DNA of 64,000 bases, from positions 620,001 to 684,000 of the forward strand of contig NZ_CP060790.1 in the NCBI RefSeq assembly GCF_014489595.1. Reading direction: 5' to 3'. Numbering within the stretch: position 1 is the stretch's first letter; every line of letters begins with the position of its first letter. Source of the DNA: Paenacidovorax monticola. GTDB taxonomy: Bacteria; Pseudomonadota; Gammaproteobacteria; Burkholderiales; Burkholderiaceae_C. Of this stretch, positions 28,487 through 37,783 are shown in pieces. The position numbers were made by a program, and so were the translations under genes. The notes beneath the pieces were generated by a model. The model did not search any database. It saw nothing but the letters and a program-made list of their open reading frames with translations, and was not told the origin of the DNA.

Positions 28487-30040
28487 ATGACCACTGCAAC
28501 CCAAGCCTCTCCCGACACCCTGGTGCTGCGCCCTGGCCATGTGAGCCTGGCCGAGCTGCGCCGCCTGAGCGCCGGCGGCGTGCGCCTGGCGCTGGACCCC
28601 GCCGCGCTCGCGGGCATGCAGGCCGCCGAGGCCACGGTGCAGCGCATCGTGGACGAGGATCAGGTGGTCTACGGCATCAACACCGGCTTCGGCAAGCTCG
28701 CCAGCACCAAGATCGCCCACGACCGCCTGGCCGAGCTGCAGCGCAACCTGGTGCTGTCGCACAGCGTGGGCACGGGCGAACCGTTGCCCGACGCCGTGGT
28801 GCGCATGGTGCTGGCCACCAAGGCCGTGAGCCTGGCGCGCGGCCATTCGGGTGTGCGCCCGGCCCTGGTGGACGCGCTGCTGGCCCTGGCCAACGCCGAC
28901 GTGCTGCCCGTGATCCCGGCCAAGGGCTCGGTGGGCGCCTCGGGCGACCTCGCGCCGCTGGCGCACCTGGCTTGCGTGCTGATCGGCGAGGGCCAGGCCA
29001 AGGTGAAGGGCCAGGTCGTTTCGGGCCGCGAGGCCATGGCGGCCGTGGGCCTGGCGCCCTTCGTGCTGGGTCCCAAGGAAGGGCTGGCGCTGCTCAACGG
29101 CACGCAGGTGTCGACGGCGCTCGCGCTGGCGGGCCTGTTCGGCGCCGAGAGCGTGTTCGCCGCCGGCCTCGTGTCGGGCGCGCTCACGCTCGAAGCCATC
29201 AAGGGCTCGGTCAAGCCGTTCGATGCTCGCATCCACGAGGCGCGCGGCCAGGCCGGCCAGATCGCCGTGGCCGCCGCCGTGCGCGCGCTGCTCGAAGGCA
29301 GCGCCATCGACCCCTCGCACCCCCACTGTGGCCGCGTGCAGGACCCGTACTCCATCCGCTGCGTGCCCCAGGTCATGGGCGCCTGCCTGGACAACCTCGC
29401 GCATGCCGCGCGCGTGCTGCGCATCGAGGCGAACGCCGCGTCCGACAACCCGCTGGTGTTCACCGACACGGGCGAGGTGATCTCGGGTGGCAACTTCCAT
29501 GCCGAGCCTGTGGCCTTCGCGGCCGACATCATCGCGCTGGCGCTGTCCGAGATCGGCGCCATCTCGGAGCGGCGCCTGGCGCTGCTGCTGGACACGGGCC
29601 TGTCGGGCCTGCCGGCCTTCCTGATCCGCGACAGCGGCGTGAACTCGGGTTTCATGATCGCGCAGGTGACGGCCGCCGCCCTGGCCGCCGAGAACCAGTG
29701 CCTGGCCAACCCCAGCAGCGTGACCAGCCTGCCCACCTCGGCCAACCAGGAGGACCACGTCTCCATGGCCACCTACGCCGGGCGCCGCCTGCTGGACATG
29801 GCCCGCAACACGGCCGTGATCGTGGGCATCGAGGCCATGTCGGCCGTGCAGGGCATGGAGTTCGACCGCTCGCTCAAGTCCTCCCCGCTGATCGAGGCGC
29901 AGTTCGCTGCCATCCGCGAGAAGGTGGCCTTCCTCGAACAGGACCGCTACCTGGCCCCCGACATCGAGGCCATGCGCGCGTGGGCGCAGTCGGGCCACTG
30001 GCCCGAGGCCGTGCTGCGCCACCTGCCGAGCCACGCCTGA
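28487..30040 (+). CDS. hutH: Histidine ammonia-lyase HutH
   Basis: First step of histidine catabolism: histidine to trans-urocanate plus ammonia. The 517-aa protein has the Ala-Ser-Gly triplet that self-cyclises to the MIO cofactor at residues 151-153, in the classic setting KGSVGASGDLAPLAHL. Other motifs are YGINTGFGKLAS near residue 60, NGTQVSTALAL and EANAASDNPLVF. Length fits the family (about 505-520). An operator-like palindrome sits just upstream. hutU follows after 45 bases. Confidence 0.96.
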   Translation: MTTATQASPDTLVLRPGHVSLAELRRLSAGGVRLALDPAALAGMQAAEATVQRIVDEDQVVYGINTGFGKLASTKIAHDRLAELQRNLVLSHSVGTGEPLPDAVVRMVLATKAVSLARGHSGVRPALVDALLALANADVLPVIPAKGSVGASGDLAPLAHLACVLIGEGQAKVKGQVVSGREAMAAVGLAPFVLGPKEGLALLNGTQVSTALALAGLFGAESVFAAGLVSGALTLEAIKGSVKPFDARIHEARGQAGQIAVAAAVRALLEGSAIDPSHPHCGRVQDPYSIRCVPQVMGACLDNLAHAARVLRIEANAASDNPLVFTDTGEVISGGNFHAEPVAFAADIIALALSEIGAISERRLALLLDTGLSGLPAFLIRDSGVNSGFMIAQVTAAALAAENQCLANPSSVTSLPTSANQEDHVSMATYAGRRLLDMARNTAVIVGIEAMSAVQGMEFDRSLKSSPLIEAQFAAIREKVAFLEQDRYLAPDIEAMRAWAQSGHWPEAVLRHLPSHA

Positions 30041-30085
30041 ATTTCTTTCATTTTTCTACCTAACGCTTTCACCCAGGAGATCACC

Positions 30086-31798
30086 ATGAACGCCAACGAC
30101 GCCATCCTGTCCGCCGACCCCCGCTACGACGCCTCGCGCGTGATCCGCGCGCCGCGCGGCAGCGAGCTGCACTGCAAGAACTGGCTCGCCGAAGCGGCCT
30201 ACCGCATGATCCAGAACAACCTGGACCCCGACGTGGCCGAGAACCCCAAGGCCCTGGTGGTGTACGGCGGCATCGGCCGCGCGGCGCGCAACTGGGAGTG
30301 CTATGACCAGATCCTCGAATCGCTCAAGAAGCTGGAGGCCGACGAGTCGCTGCTGATCCAGTCGGGCAAGCCCGTGGGCGTGTTCAAGACCCACGAGAAC
30401 GCCCCGCGCGTGCTGCTGGCCAACTCCAACCTCGTGCCCAAGTGGGGCAACTGGGAGCACTTCAACGAGCTGGACCAGAAGGGCCTGTTCATGTACGGCC
30501 AGATGACGGCCGGCAGCTGGATCTACATCGGCAGCCAGGGCATCGTGCAGGGCACGTTCGAGACCTTCGTCGAAGCCGGCCGCCAGCACTACAACAACGA
30601 CCTGACCGGCAAGTGGATCCTCACGGCCGGCCTGGGCGGCATGGGCGGTGCCCAGCCCCTGGCCGCCACGCTGGCCGGCGCCTGCTCGCTGAACATCGAG
30701 TGCAAGCAAAGCAGCATCGACTTCCGCCTGCGCACGCGCTATGTGGACAAGCAGGCCAAGGACATCGATGACGCCCTGGCGCTGATCAAGCACCACACCG
30801 AGAAGGGCGAGGCCGTTTCCATCGCGCTGCTGGGCAACGCCGCCGAAGTGCTGCCCGAGCTGGTCAAGCGTGCCAAGGCGGGCGGTCCCAAGCCCGACAT
30901 CGTGACCGACCAGACCTCGGCCCACGACCTGATCAACGGCTACCTGCCCGTGGGCTGGACCGTGGAGCAATGGAACGCCGCCGCGGCCGACCCGGCCCAG
31001 CACGCCAAGCTGAAGAAGGCCGCCGCGCAAGGCTGCGCCGTGCATGTGCAGGCCATGCTGGACTTCCAGGCCATGGGCATCCCGACGGTGGACTACGGCA
31101 ACAACATCCGCCAGGTGGCCTTCGACGAGGGCGTGAAGAACGCCTTCGACTTCCCCGGCTTCGTGCCCGCCTACATCCGTCCGCTGTTCTGCGAGGGCAA
31201 GGGCCCGTTCCGCTGGGTGGCGCTGTCGGGCGACCCCGAGGACATCTACAAGACCGACGCCAAGATCAAGGAGCTGTTCCCCGACAACAAGCACACGCAC
31301 CGCTGGCTCGACATGGCGCGCGAGCGCATCAGTTTCCAGGGCCTGCCCGCACGCATCTGCTGGCTGGGCCTGGGCGAGCGCCACAAGGCGGCCCTGGCCT
31401 TCAACGAGATGGTGAAGAACGGCGAACTGAAGGCCCCCATCGTGATCGGCCGCGACCACCTGGACTGCGGCTCGGTGGCCAGCCCCAACCGCGAGACCGA
31501 GGCCATGAAGGACGGCACCGACGCCGTGAGCGACTGGCCGCTGCTCAACGCGCTGCTCAACACCGCGGGCGGCGCCACCTGGGTGAGCCTGCACCACGGC
31601 GGCGGCGTGGGCATGGGCTACTCGCAGCATGCGGGCGTGGTGATCGTGGCCGACGGCACCGACGCCGCGGCCCAGCGCCTGTCGCGCGTGCTCTGGAACG
31701 ACCCGGCCACCGGCGTGATGCGCCATGCCGACGCGGGCTACGAGAGCGCCGTGGCCTGCGCCAAGCGCAACGGCCTGAACCTGCCGATGGTGCGCTGA
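30086..31798 (+). CDS. hutU: Urocanate hydratase HutU
   Basis: Converts urocanate to imidazolonepropionate using tightly bound NAD+ as electrophile. The 570-aa protein starts after AGGAG and shows [55 protein letters not shown] and the C-terminal [20 protein letters not shown], all conserved in urocanases. Length fits the family (about 555-570). It ends the hutHU pair; a separate transcription unit headed by an IclR gene follows. Confidence 0.96.
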   Translation: MNANDAILSADPRYDASRVIRAPRGSELHCKNWLAEAAYRMIQNNLDPDVAENPKALVVYGGIGRAARNWECYDQILESLKKLEADESLLIQSGKPVGVFKTHENAPRVLLANSNLVPKWGNWEHFNELDQKGLFMYGQMTAGSWIYIGSQGIVQGTFETFVEAGRQHYNNDLTGKWILTAGLGGMGGAQPLAATLAGACSLNIECKQSSIDFRLRTRYVDKQAKDIDDALALIKHHTEKGEAVSIALLGNAAEVLPELVKRAKAGGPKPDIVTDQTSAHDLINGYLPVGWTVEQWNAAAADPAQHAKLKKAAAQGCAVHVQAMLDFQAMGIPTVDYGNNIRQVAFDEGVKNAFDFPGFVPAYIRPLFCEGKGPFRWVALSGDPEDIYKTDAKIKELFPDNKHTHRWLDMARERISFQGLPARICWLGLGERHKAALAFNEMVKNGELKAPIVIGRDHLDCGSVASPNRETEAMKDGTDAVSDWPLLNALLNTAGGATWVSLHHGGGVGMGYSQHAGVVIVADGTDAAAQRLSRVLWNDPATGVMRHADAGYESAVACAKRNGLNLPMVR

Positions 31799-31852
31799 AG
31801 GGGGAGGGCGGGAAACGGAATTAAAAGGGAATCCCACGGAACGTCAAAAAAA

Positions 31853-31880
31853 GGGATCCCTATTCCCAATTTTTGGGAAT
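31853..31880. promoter_or_regulatory. Operator-like dyads before the IclR gene
   Basis: GGGATCCC (31853-31860) is followed by a perfect ATTCCCA-(5 nt)-TGGGAAT dyad (31862-31880); a related GGGAATCCC lies 20 bases upstream. The repeated GGGA/TCCC half-sites, just ahead of the ribosome site, suggest binding of a dimeric regulator, most simply IclR autoregulation. Confidence 0.55.
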
Positions 31881-31892
31881 GGGGGACTGTGA

Positions 31893-32672
31893 ATGGCAAC
31901 TGCTTCCTTTGATACTGCCGGCATGTCCAAGAGTGCTTCGCCCGCCGCCGTCCCCACGGCCGACCGTGTGCTGCAGGTGCTGGCCGTGCTGGCCCAGCAG
32001 GGCAAGGCCTTGTCGGCCGCGGAGCTCATGGAGCACACGGGCCTGGCGCGCAGCACGCTGTACCGCCAGCTCGCGCGGCTCAAGCGCTGGGGCTTCGTGC
32101 TCGAGAGCGACGGCTACTACGCGCCCGGGCCGCTGAGCCTGCAGCTCGCGCTGGGGTTCGACCTGGCCTCGCACCTGGTGCGCCAGGCGCGTCCCGGCAT
32201 GGTGGAGCTGTCGCAGCAGTCGCACGAGAGCGTGGGCCTGATCGTGGCCGTGAACGACCAGGCGATCTGCCTCGACATGGTGGAGAGCCAGCATTCGCTG
32301 CGCTGCTCGTTCGAGAAAGGGCGCAGCGTGCCTCTGCGTGCGGGCGCCTCGGCCAAGTGCGTGCTGGCCCATCTGCCCGAGGCTGCGCGCGCGGCCGTGC
32401 TCGACAGCCAATGGGGCCCGGGCACGCCCGAGCGCCAGGCCGCGCAGGACGAGCTGGATGCCATTCGCACGGCGGGCTTCGCCGTGAGCGCGGGCGAGGT
32501 GGACCCCGGCGTGTGGGGCTGCAGCGTGCCGCTGTTCGGCGCCTCGCGCCAGGCCGCCGGCGCCATCACGCTCATGGCACCGATCTTGCGAGCCCAGGGG
32601 CAGGAGCAGACGCTGATTCGCATGGCGGTCGTGGCCGCCGCGCGCATATCGCGCCAACTGGTCCTGCACTGA
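31893..32672 (+). CDS. IclR family transcriptional regulator
   Basis: A 259-aa regulator. The N-terminal winged helix (residues about 20-80) reads RVLQVLAVLAQQGKALSAAE, LMEHTGLARSTLYRQLARLK and GFVLESDGYYAPG. The C-terminal effector domain has SFEKGRSVPLRAGASAKCVL and GEVDPGVWGCSVPLFG, as in IclR proteins. The ATG behind GGGGGA is chosen; an internal ATG ten codons later is possible. It heads a run of genes for a polar amino-acid importer and a PhyH oxygenase within the hut cluster, which it may control. Confidence 0.9.
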   Translation: MATASFDTAGMSKSASPAAVPTADRVLQVLAVLAQQGKALSAAELMEHTGLARSTLYRQLARLKRWGFVLESDGYYAPGPLSLQLALGFDLASHLVRQARPGMVELSQQSHESVGLIVAVNDQAICLDMVESQHSLRCSFEKGRSVPLRAGASAKCVLAHLPEAARAAVLDSQWGPGTPERQAAQDELDAIRTAGFAVSAGEVDPGVWGCSVPLFGASRQAAGAITLMAPILRAQGQEQTLIRMAVVAAARISRQLVLH

Positions 32673-32734
32673 GTTCCTTCCCTTTTTCTCTTTCCGTTTT
32701 CCCGATCCCCAGACCCTCAACCGGAGACTTTTCC

Positions 32735-33487
32735 ATGATGACCATTCGCCGCAACCTTCTTCTCGCCAGCATGGCTGCACTGGCCCTGGGCGCTGCCAGC
32801 GCGCACGCCCAGGACAACGTGCTGCGCGTGGGCACCGACGCCACGTTCCCGCCCATGGAGTTCGTCGAGAACGGCAAGCGCACGGGCTTCGACATCGAGC
32901 TCGTCGAGGCCATCGGCAAGGCCATGGGCAAGCAGGTCGAGTGGGTGGACATCGACTTCAAGGGCCTGATCCCGGGCCTGATCTCCAAGCGCTTCGACAT
33001 GGCCGTCTCGGCCATCTACATCACCGACGAGCGCAAGAAGGTGGTCGACTTCACCGAGCCCTACTACGCGGGCGGCCTCGTGGCCATGGTGAAGGACGGC
33101 AACACCTCCATCAAGAAGCTGGCCGACCTGGACGGCAAGAAGGTCACCGTGCAGGTGGGCACCAAGTCGGTGGGCTTCCTCACGCAGAACTATCCCAAGG
33201 TGCAGCGCGTCGAGGTGGAGAAGAACCAGGAGATGTTCAACCTCGTGGACATCGGCCGCGCCGACGCCGCCGTCACCGGCAAGCCCGCGGCCTACCAGTA
33301 CGTGCGCACGCGCCCCGGCCTGCGTGTGCTCGAAGAGCAGCTCACCACCGAGGAATACGGCATGGCCCTGCGCAAGGACGCACCCGAGCTGACCAAGGCC
33401 GTGAACGCCGCGATCGCCAAGCTCAAGGCCGACGGTACCTATGCCGCCATCGTGAAGAAGTGGTTCAGCGCCCCCGCTGCCAAGTAA
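32735..33487 (+). CDS. Polar amino-acid ABC transporter substrate-binding protein (HisJ-like family)
   Basis: Family 3 periplasmic binding protein, 250 aa, with a Sec signal (LLLASMAALALGAASAHA). Hallmarks are LRVGTDATFPPMEFVENGKR, TGFDIELVEAIGKAMGK, DMAVSAIYITDERKKVVDF and the EYGMALRKD segment. The residue pattern binds an alpha-amino group, so the ligand is probably an amino acid or derivative. Position in the hut cluster suggests histidine or a relative. The permease follows after 30 bases. Confidence 0.9.
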   Translation: MMTIRRNLLLASMAALALGAASAHAQDNVLRVGTDATFPPMEFVENGKRTGFDIELVEAIGKAMGKQVEWVDIDFKGLIPGLISKRFDMAVSAIYITDERKKVVDFTEPYYAGGLVAMVKDGNTSIKKLADLDGKKVTVQVGTKSVGFLTQNYPKVQRVEVEKNQEMFNLVDIGRADAAVTGKPAAYQYVRTRPGLRVLEEQLTTEEYGMALRKDAPELTKAVNAAIAKLKADGTYAAIVKKWFSAPAAK

Positions 33488-33517
33488 GCCCGGACCGAAC
33501 CCACGACGACCTGAGCG

Positions 33518-34186
33518 ATGGAACTCGATTTTTCCCCCGTATGGGCCGGCTGGCCCCAGCTGCTGCAGGGCGCGGCGGTGACCGTGGAGATCACGGCCGC
33601 CTCGCTGCTGCTGGGCTGCGTCATGGGATTGCTGGTGGGCATCGGCCGCCTCAATCCCCAGAACCGCATCGTGTACGGCCTGTGCACGGCCTACGTGGCG
33701 GCCATCCGTGGCACGCCGCTGCTGGTGCAGCTGTTCATTCTGTTCTTCGGCCTGCCGCAGTTCGGCATCCTGCTGCCGGCCTTCGTGTGCGGCGTGATCG
33801 GCCTGGGCATCTACTCGGGCGCCTATGTGTCCGAGATCGTGCGCGGCGCGATCCAGTCGATCGACAAGGGCCAGATGGAGGCCGCGCGCTCCATCGGCAT
33901 GTCCTCGGGCCAGGCCATGCGCAGCGTGGTGCTGCCGCAGGCCGTGGTGCGCATGATCCCGCCGCTGGGCAACGAGTTCATCGCGCTGATCAAGAACTCG
34001 GCGCTGGTATCGCTGCTCACCATCCACGACCTCATGCACGAGGGCCAGAAGATCATCAGCGTGTCGTACCGCTCGCTGGAGGTGTACCTGGCCATCGCGG
34101 TCGTGTACTTCATTCTCACAGGGGCCACCACGCTGGTGCTGCGCCACATGGAACTGCGCCTGCGCGCCGGAGGGATGGTGCAATGA
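33518..34186 (+). CDS. Polar amino-acid ABC transporter permease (HisM/HisQ-like)
   Basis: A 222-aa inner-membrane permease of the His/Glu/Gln/Arg type with about five helices. The first region LLQGAAVTVEITAASLLLGC is standard, as are the AAIRGTPLLVQLFILFFGLP segment and the coupling loop EAARSIGMSSGQAMRSVVLP (seen as MEAARSIGMSSG). The stop overlaps the start of the ATPase (ATGA at 34183). One permease gene suggests a homodimeric channel. Confidence 0.92.
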   Translation: MELDFSPVWAGWPQLLQGAAVTVEITAASLLLGCVMGLLVGIGRLNPQNRIVYGLCTAYVAAIRGTPLLVQLFILFFGLPQFGILLPAFVCGVIGLGIYSGAYVSEIVRGAIQSIDKGQMEAARSIGMSSGQAMRSVVLPQAVVRMIPPLGNEFIALIKNSALVSLLTIHDLMHEGQKIISVSYRSLEVYLAIAVVYFILTGATTLVLRHMELRLRAGGMVQ

Positions 34187-34964
34187 CGATGCAACCCGGT
34201 TCCCAGAACGCCGAGCCCATGGTGCGCATCCGCGGCCTGCGCAAGGCCTACGGCGAGCATGTCGTGCTCAACGGCATCGACTTCGACGTGCAGCCCTCGC
34301 AGGTGGTGGTCGTGATCGGCCCCAGCGGCTCGGGCAAGAGCACCTTCCTGCGCTGCTGCAACGGCCTGGAGCAGCCCCAGGGCGGGCGCATCGACATCTG
34401 CGGGCGCACGCTGGTCGATGAAGGCCGCATGCTGCCCGACCGCGACCTCAACGCGCTGCGCGAGGAAGTGGGCATGGTGTTCCAGTCGTTCAACCTGTTC
34501 CCGCACCTGTCGGTGATCGACAACGTGACGCTGGGCCCGCGCAAGCTGCACAACGTGCCGCGCGCCGAGGCCGAGGCGCAGGCGCGCGTGCTGCTCGAAA
34601 AAGTGGGCCTGGCCCACAAGGCCGAAGCCATGCCCGCCAGCCTCTCGGGCGGGCAGAAGCAGCGCGTGGCCATCGCCCGCGCACTGGCCATGAAGCCGCG
34701 CGTGATGCTGTTCGACGAGCCCACCTCGGCCCTGGACCCGAACTCGTGGGCGAAGTGCTGCAGGTCATGAAGGTGCTGGCGCGCGAGGGCATGACCATGA
34801 TGGTCGTGACCCACGAGATGGACTTCGCGCGCGAGGTCGGCGATGTGGTCGTCGTCATGGACGGCGGCGGCATCATCGAGTCGGGCCCGCCCGCCACCAT
34901 CTTCACCAACCCCAGCCAGGAGCGCACGCGCTCATTCCTGCAGGCCGTGCTCACGCGCGCCTGA
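34183..34964 (+). CDS. Polar amino-acid ABC transporter ATP-binding protein (frame broken by 1 nt)
   Basis: ATPase partner of the two preceding genes. Walker A IGPSGSGKST, Q-loop VFQSFNLFPHLS, signature LSGGQKQRVAIARAL and Walker B MLFDEPTSALDP lie in the first frame. After the break, LVGEVLQVMKVLAREGMTMM, the switch VTHEMDFAREV and GPPATIFTNP follow. One extra C at CCC 34737-34739 restores ALDPELVGEVL and a 260-aa protein. All catalytic motifs survive the repair. Confidence 0.88.
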
Positions 34965-34989
34965 TCCCGCCACCACGGAGACAGTCACC

Positions 34990-35853
34990 ATGGCATTCAC
35001 CGCACCCCTTGCCCTTCGCGACGACCTGCGCCAGCGCCTGCAGGAGCGTGTGACGGATGCCCTGGTGGCCGACTTCGCGCGCGACGGCGCCGTGTGCATC
35101 CGCCAGCTCCTCACGCCGGGCGAGGTGGCGCTGCTGCGCGAAGGCATCGATGCGAACCTGGCCGTGCCCAGTCCGCGCGCCAAGGTGGCGAGCCGGCCCG
35201 ACGACCCGGGCCGCTTCTTCGAGGACTTCTGCAACTGGCAGGACATCGGCCAGTTCGAGCGCTTCGTGGGCGAGACGCCCGTGGCCTGGGCCGCGCAGCG
35301 GCTCATGCAGTCGCCCACCGTGCGTCTGTACCACGACCATGTGCTCGTCAAGGAGCCCGGCACGCGCCAGCGCACGCCCTGGCACCAGGACCAGCCGTAC
35401 TACAACATCGAGGGCCGCCAGAACATCAGCATGTGGATTCCCGTGGACCCCGTGCCGCGCGCGTCCACGCTCGAATTCGTGGCCGGCTCGCACCGGGGCC
35501 CCTGGCTCATGCCGCGCACCTTCATGGACAACCAGGCCCAATGGTTTCCCGAAGGCAGCCTGCAGGACCTGCCCGACATCGAGGCCGACCGCGCGGCCCA
35601 CCCCATCCTCGGCTGGGCCATCGAGCCCGGCGACGTGGTGTGCTTCCACATGCTCACGCTGCACGGCGCCGGCGGCTTCGAGGGGCCCGGACGGCGGCGC
35701 GTGTTCTCGGTGCGCTTCATGGGCGAAGACACGCGGCACGCGCCGCGCGCCTGGAAGACCTCGCCCGAATTCCCGGGCCTGGCCGACGCGCTGCCCGCCG
35801 GCGCACCCATGGCCCACCCGCTGTTCCCGCTGCTCGTCGCGCAGCCGGGCTGA
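34990..35853 (+). CDS. Phytanoyl-CoA dioxygenase (PhyH) family Fe(II)/2-oxoglutarate oxygenase
   Basis: A 287-aa cytoplasmic oxygenase of the PhyH/EctD superfamily. The iron triad is visible: His132 and Asp134 in PWHQDQPYYN and His225 in LTLHGAGGF; arginines at 235-238 (GRRRVFSVRF) probably hold 2-oxoglutarate. Related enzymes hydroxylate or demethylate small metabolites such as ectoine or betaines. Here it sits after an amino-acid importer and before hutD, so a modified histidine or other imidazole is the likely substrate (inference). It belongs to no standard hut pathway. Confidence 0.87.
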   Translation: MAFTAPLALRDDLRQRLQERVTDALVADFARDGAVCIRQLLTPGEVALLREGIDANLAVPSPRAKVASRPDDPGRFFEDFCNWQDIGQFERFVGETPVAWAAQRLMQSPTVRLYHDHVLVKEPGTRQRTPWHQDQPYYNIEGRQNISMWIPVDPVPRASTLEFVAGSHRGPWLMPRTFMDNQAQWFPEGSLQDLPDIEADRAAHPILGWAIEPGDVVCFHMLTLHGAGGFEGPGRRRVFSVRFMGEDTRHAPRAWKTSPEFPGLADALPAGAPMAHPLFPLLVAQPG

Positions 35854-35876
35854 TGCCTCTTCAAGAACAGGAACCC

Positions 35877-36455
35877 ATGCAACGCTTTGACCTGGCGGCC
35901 GTGCCGCCCACACCCTGGAAGAACGGCGGCGGCCACACGCGCGAGCTGGCCTGCTGGCCGCCCGGCGCCACCATGGACGGCTTCGAGTGGCGGGTGAGCG
36001 TGGCCACCATCGCCGCGCCGGGGCCGTTCTCGGCCTTCGCGGGCGTTCAGCGCCAGATCATGCTGCTCGATGGTGACGGCGTGCACCTGCGCGCCAAGGA
36101 CGGCAGCCTGGAGCATGCGCTGGACCAGCGCTGGCAGCCGCTGGCCTTCTCGGGCGACGTGGCCGTGGACTGCACCATGCTCGGCGGCACCTCCACCGAC
36201 TTCAACCTCATGCTGCGGCGCGGCCGCTGGCAGGGCGCCGTGGAGCCCGTGCGCGAAGCGCGCGTGCCCGGCAGCACGCCCGCGGGCCTGTGCATGGTGC
36301 TCTCGGGCCGCTGGAGCCGGGGCGATGACACGCTGACACAAGGCCAGGGCTTCTGGTGGAGCGCGGCCGAGCCCGGCCCGGCGCTCGCGCCCCAGGTGGA
36401 GCAGGGCGGCGAGGCCCCCGTGCTCGCCTGGGTGGGGCTCACGCCCCAGGCTTGA
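35877..36455 (+). CDS. hutD: HutD family protein
   Basis: A 192-aa cupin-like protein of the HutD/Ves family, with PPTPWKNGGGHTRELACWPP, FEWRVSVATIAAPGPFSAFA and FNLMLRRG. Some HutD proteins bind formylglutamate-type ligands and limit hut activity; the exact role is unsettled. I chose the ATG giving MQRFDLAAV with a ribosome-like ACAGGA ahead; a start eight codons upstream, overlapping the PhyH stop, is possible. It precedes hutI. Confidence 0.88.
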   Translation: MQRFDLAAVPPTPWKNGGGHTRELACWPPGATMDGFEWRVSVATIAAPGPFSAFAGVQRQIMLLDGDGVHLRAKDGSLEHALDQRWQPLAFSGDVAVDCTMLGGTSTDFNLMLRRGRWQGAVEPVREARVPGSTPAGLCMVLSGRWSRGDDTLTQGQGFWWSAAEPGPALAPQVEQGGEAPVLAWVGLTPQA

Positions 36456-36525
36456 ATGAAAACGGCCGGTAGCGCCTTTGCAGTAAGCGCGACGAGCTAT
36501 TGATTGCATAGCAAACGAATTGACC

Positions 36526-37779
36526 ATGGACCACGCAGACCTCACCCCAGCCCCCAGCGCCGATGGCGTGTGGGACGACCTGCGCCTCGCGCCCGGCCTG
36601 GCCCGCGCCGATGTGCCCCTGGCCGCCAACGAGGGCGCCAGCGTGGTGGTGCAGGGCGGGGTGGTGCGCTGGGTGGGGCCGTCGTCGGCCCTGCCGGCCG
36701 AGCATCTGCTGCTGCCGCGCTACGGCGCGGAGGGCGCGCTGGCCACGCCGGGCCTGGTGGACTGCCACACCCACCTGGTCTATGGTGGCCAGCGGGCCAA
36801 CGAATTCGCCATGCGCCTGGCCGGCGCCAGCTACGAAGAGGTGGCCAAGGCGGGCGGCGGCATCGTCTCCAGCGTGCGTGCGACGCGCGAGGCGAGCGAG
36901 GACGAGCTGTTCGCACTCGCGCTGCCGCGCCTGCAGGCGCTGCTGGACGAGGGCGTGTGCGCCATCGAGATCAAGTCGGGCTATGGCCTCGCACTGGAAC
37001 ATGAGCGCAAGCAGTTGCGCGTGGCGCGGCGCCTGGGCGAGGCGCTGGGCGTGACGGTGCGCACCACCTTCCTGGGTGCGCACGCGCTGCCGCCTGAGTA
37101 CGCGGGCCGCAGCCAGGACTACACCGACCTGGTCTGCCATGAGATGCTGCCCGCGCTCGCGGCCGAGGGGCTCGTGGATGCGGTGGACGTGTTCTGCGAA
37201 CGCATCGCGTTCACGCTGGCCGAGACCGAGCAGGTCTTCCAGGCCGCGCGCGCGCTGGGCATCCCCGTCAAGCTGCACGCCGAGCAACTCTCCGACATGG
37301 GCGGCGCGGCGCTCGCGGCGCGCTACGGCGCGCTGTCGTGCGACCACATCGAACACCTGTCGCAGGATGGCATCGCCGCCATGAAGGCTGCCGGCACCGT
37401 GGCCGTGCTGCTGCCCGGCGCCTACTACACGCTGCGCGACACGCACCTGCCGCCCATCGAGCAACTTCGCGCAGAGGGCGTGCCCATGGCCGTGTCCACC
37501 GACCACAACCCTGGCACCTCGCCCGCGCTCTCTTTGCTGCTCATGGCCAACATGGCCTGCACGCTGTTCCGCCTCACGGTGCCAGAGGCGCTCGCGGGCA
37601 TCACCACGCATGCCGCGCGCGCGCTGGGCTTGCAGGACACGCATGGCCTCATCGCGGCGGGCCGGCCCGCCAACTTCGTGCTCTGGTCCGTGCGCGAGGC
37701 GGCGGAGCTGGCCTACTGGTTCGGCCACAACCCGGCGCGCACCATCGTGCGCCAGGGGCGCATCGTGAAAGGGGCCTGA
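36526..37779 (+). CDS. hutI: Imidazolonepropionase HutI
   Basis: Hydrolyses imidazolonepropionate to formimidoylglutamate. The 417-aa amidohydrolase carries the metal motif [11 protein letters not shown] (His-x-His) near residue 83, [44 protein letters not shown] and [20 protein letters not shown] near the C-terminal metal aspartate. Length matches the family. A TTG two codons upstream could also start translation. The next gene begins five bases downstream. Confidence 0.95.
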   Translation: MDHADLTPAPSADGVWDDLRLAPGLARADVPLAANEGASVVVQGGVVRWVGPSSALPAEHLLLPRYGAEGALATPGLVDCHTHLVYGGQRANEFAMRLAGASYEEVAKAGGGIVSSVRATREASEDELFALALPRLQALLDEGVCAIEIKSGYGLALEHERKQLRVARRLGEALGVTVRTTFLGAHALPPEYAGRSQDYTDLVCHEMLPALAAEGLVDAVDVFCERIAFTLAETEQVFQAARALGIPVKLHAEQLSDMGGAALAARYGALSCDHIEHLSQDGIAAMKAAGTVAVLLPGAYYTLRDTHLPPIEQLRAEGVPMAVSTDHNPGTSPALSLLLMANMACTLFRLTVPEALAGITTHAARALGLQDTHGLIAAGRPANFVLWSVREAAELAYWFGHNPARTIVRQGRIVKGA

Positions 37780-37783
37780 GCCC

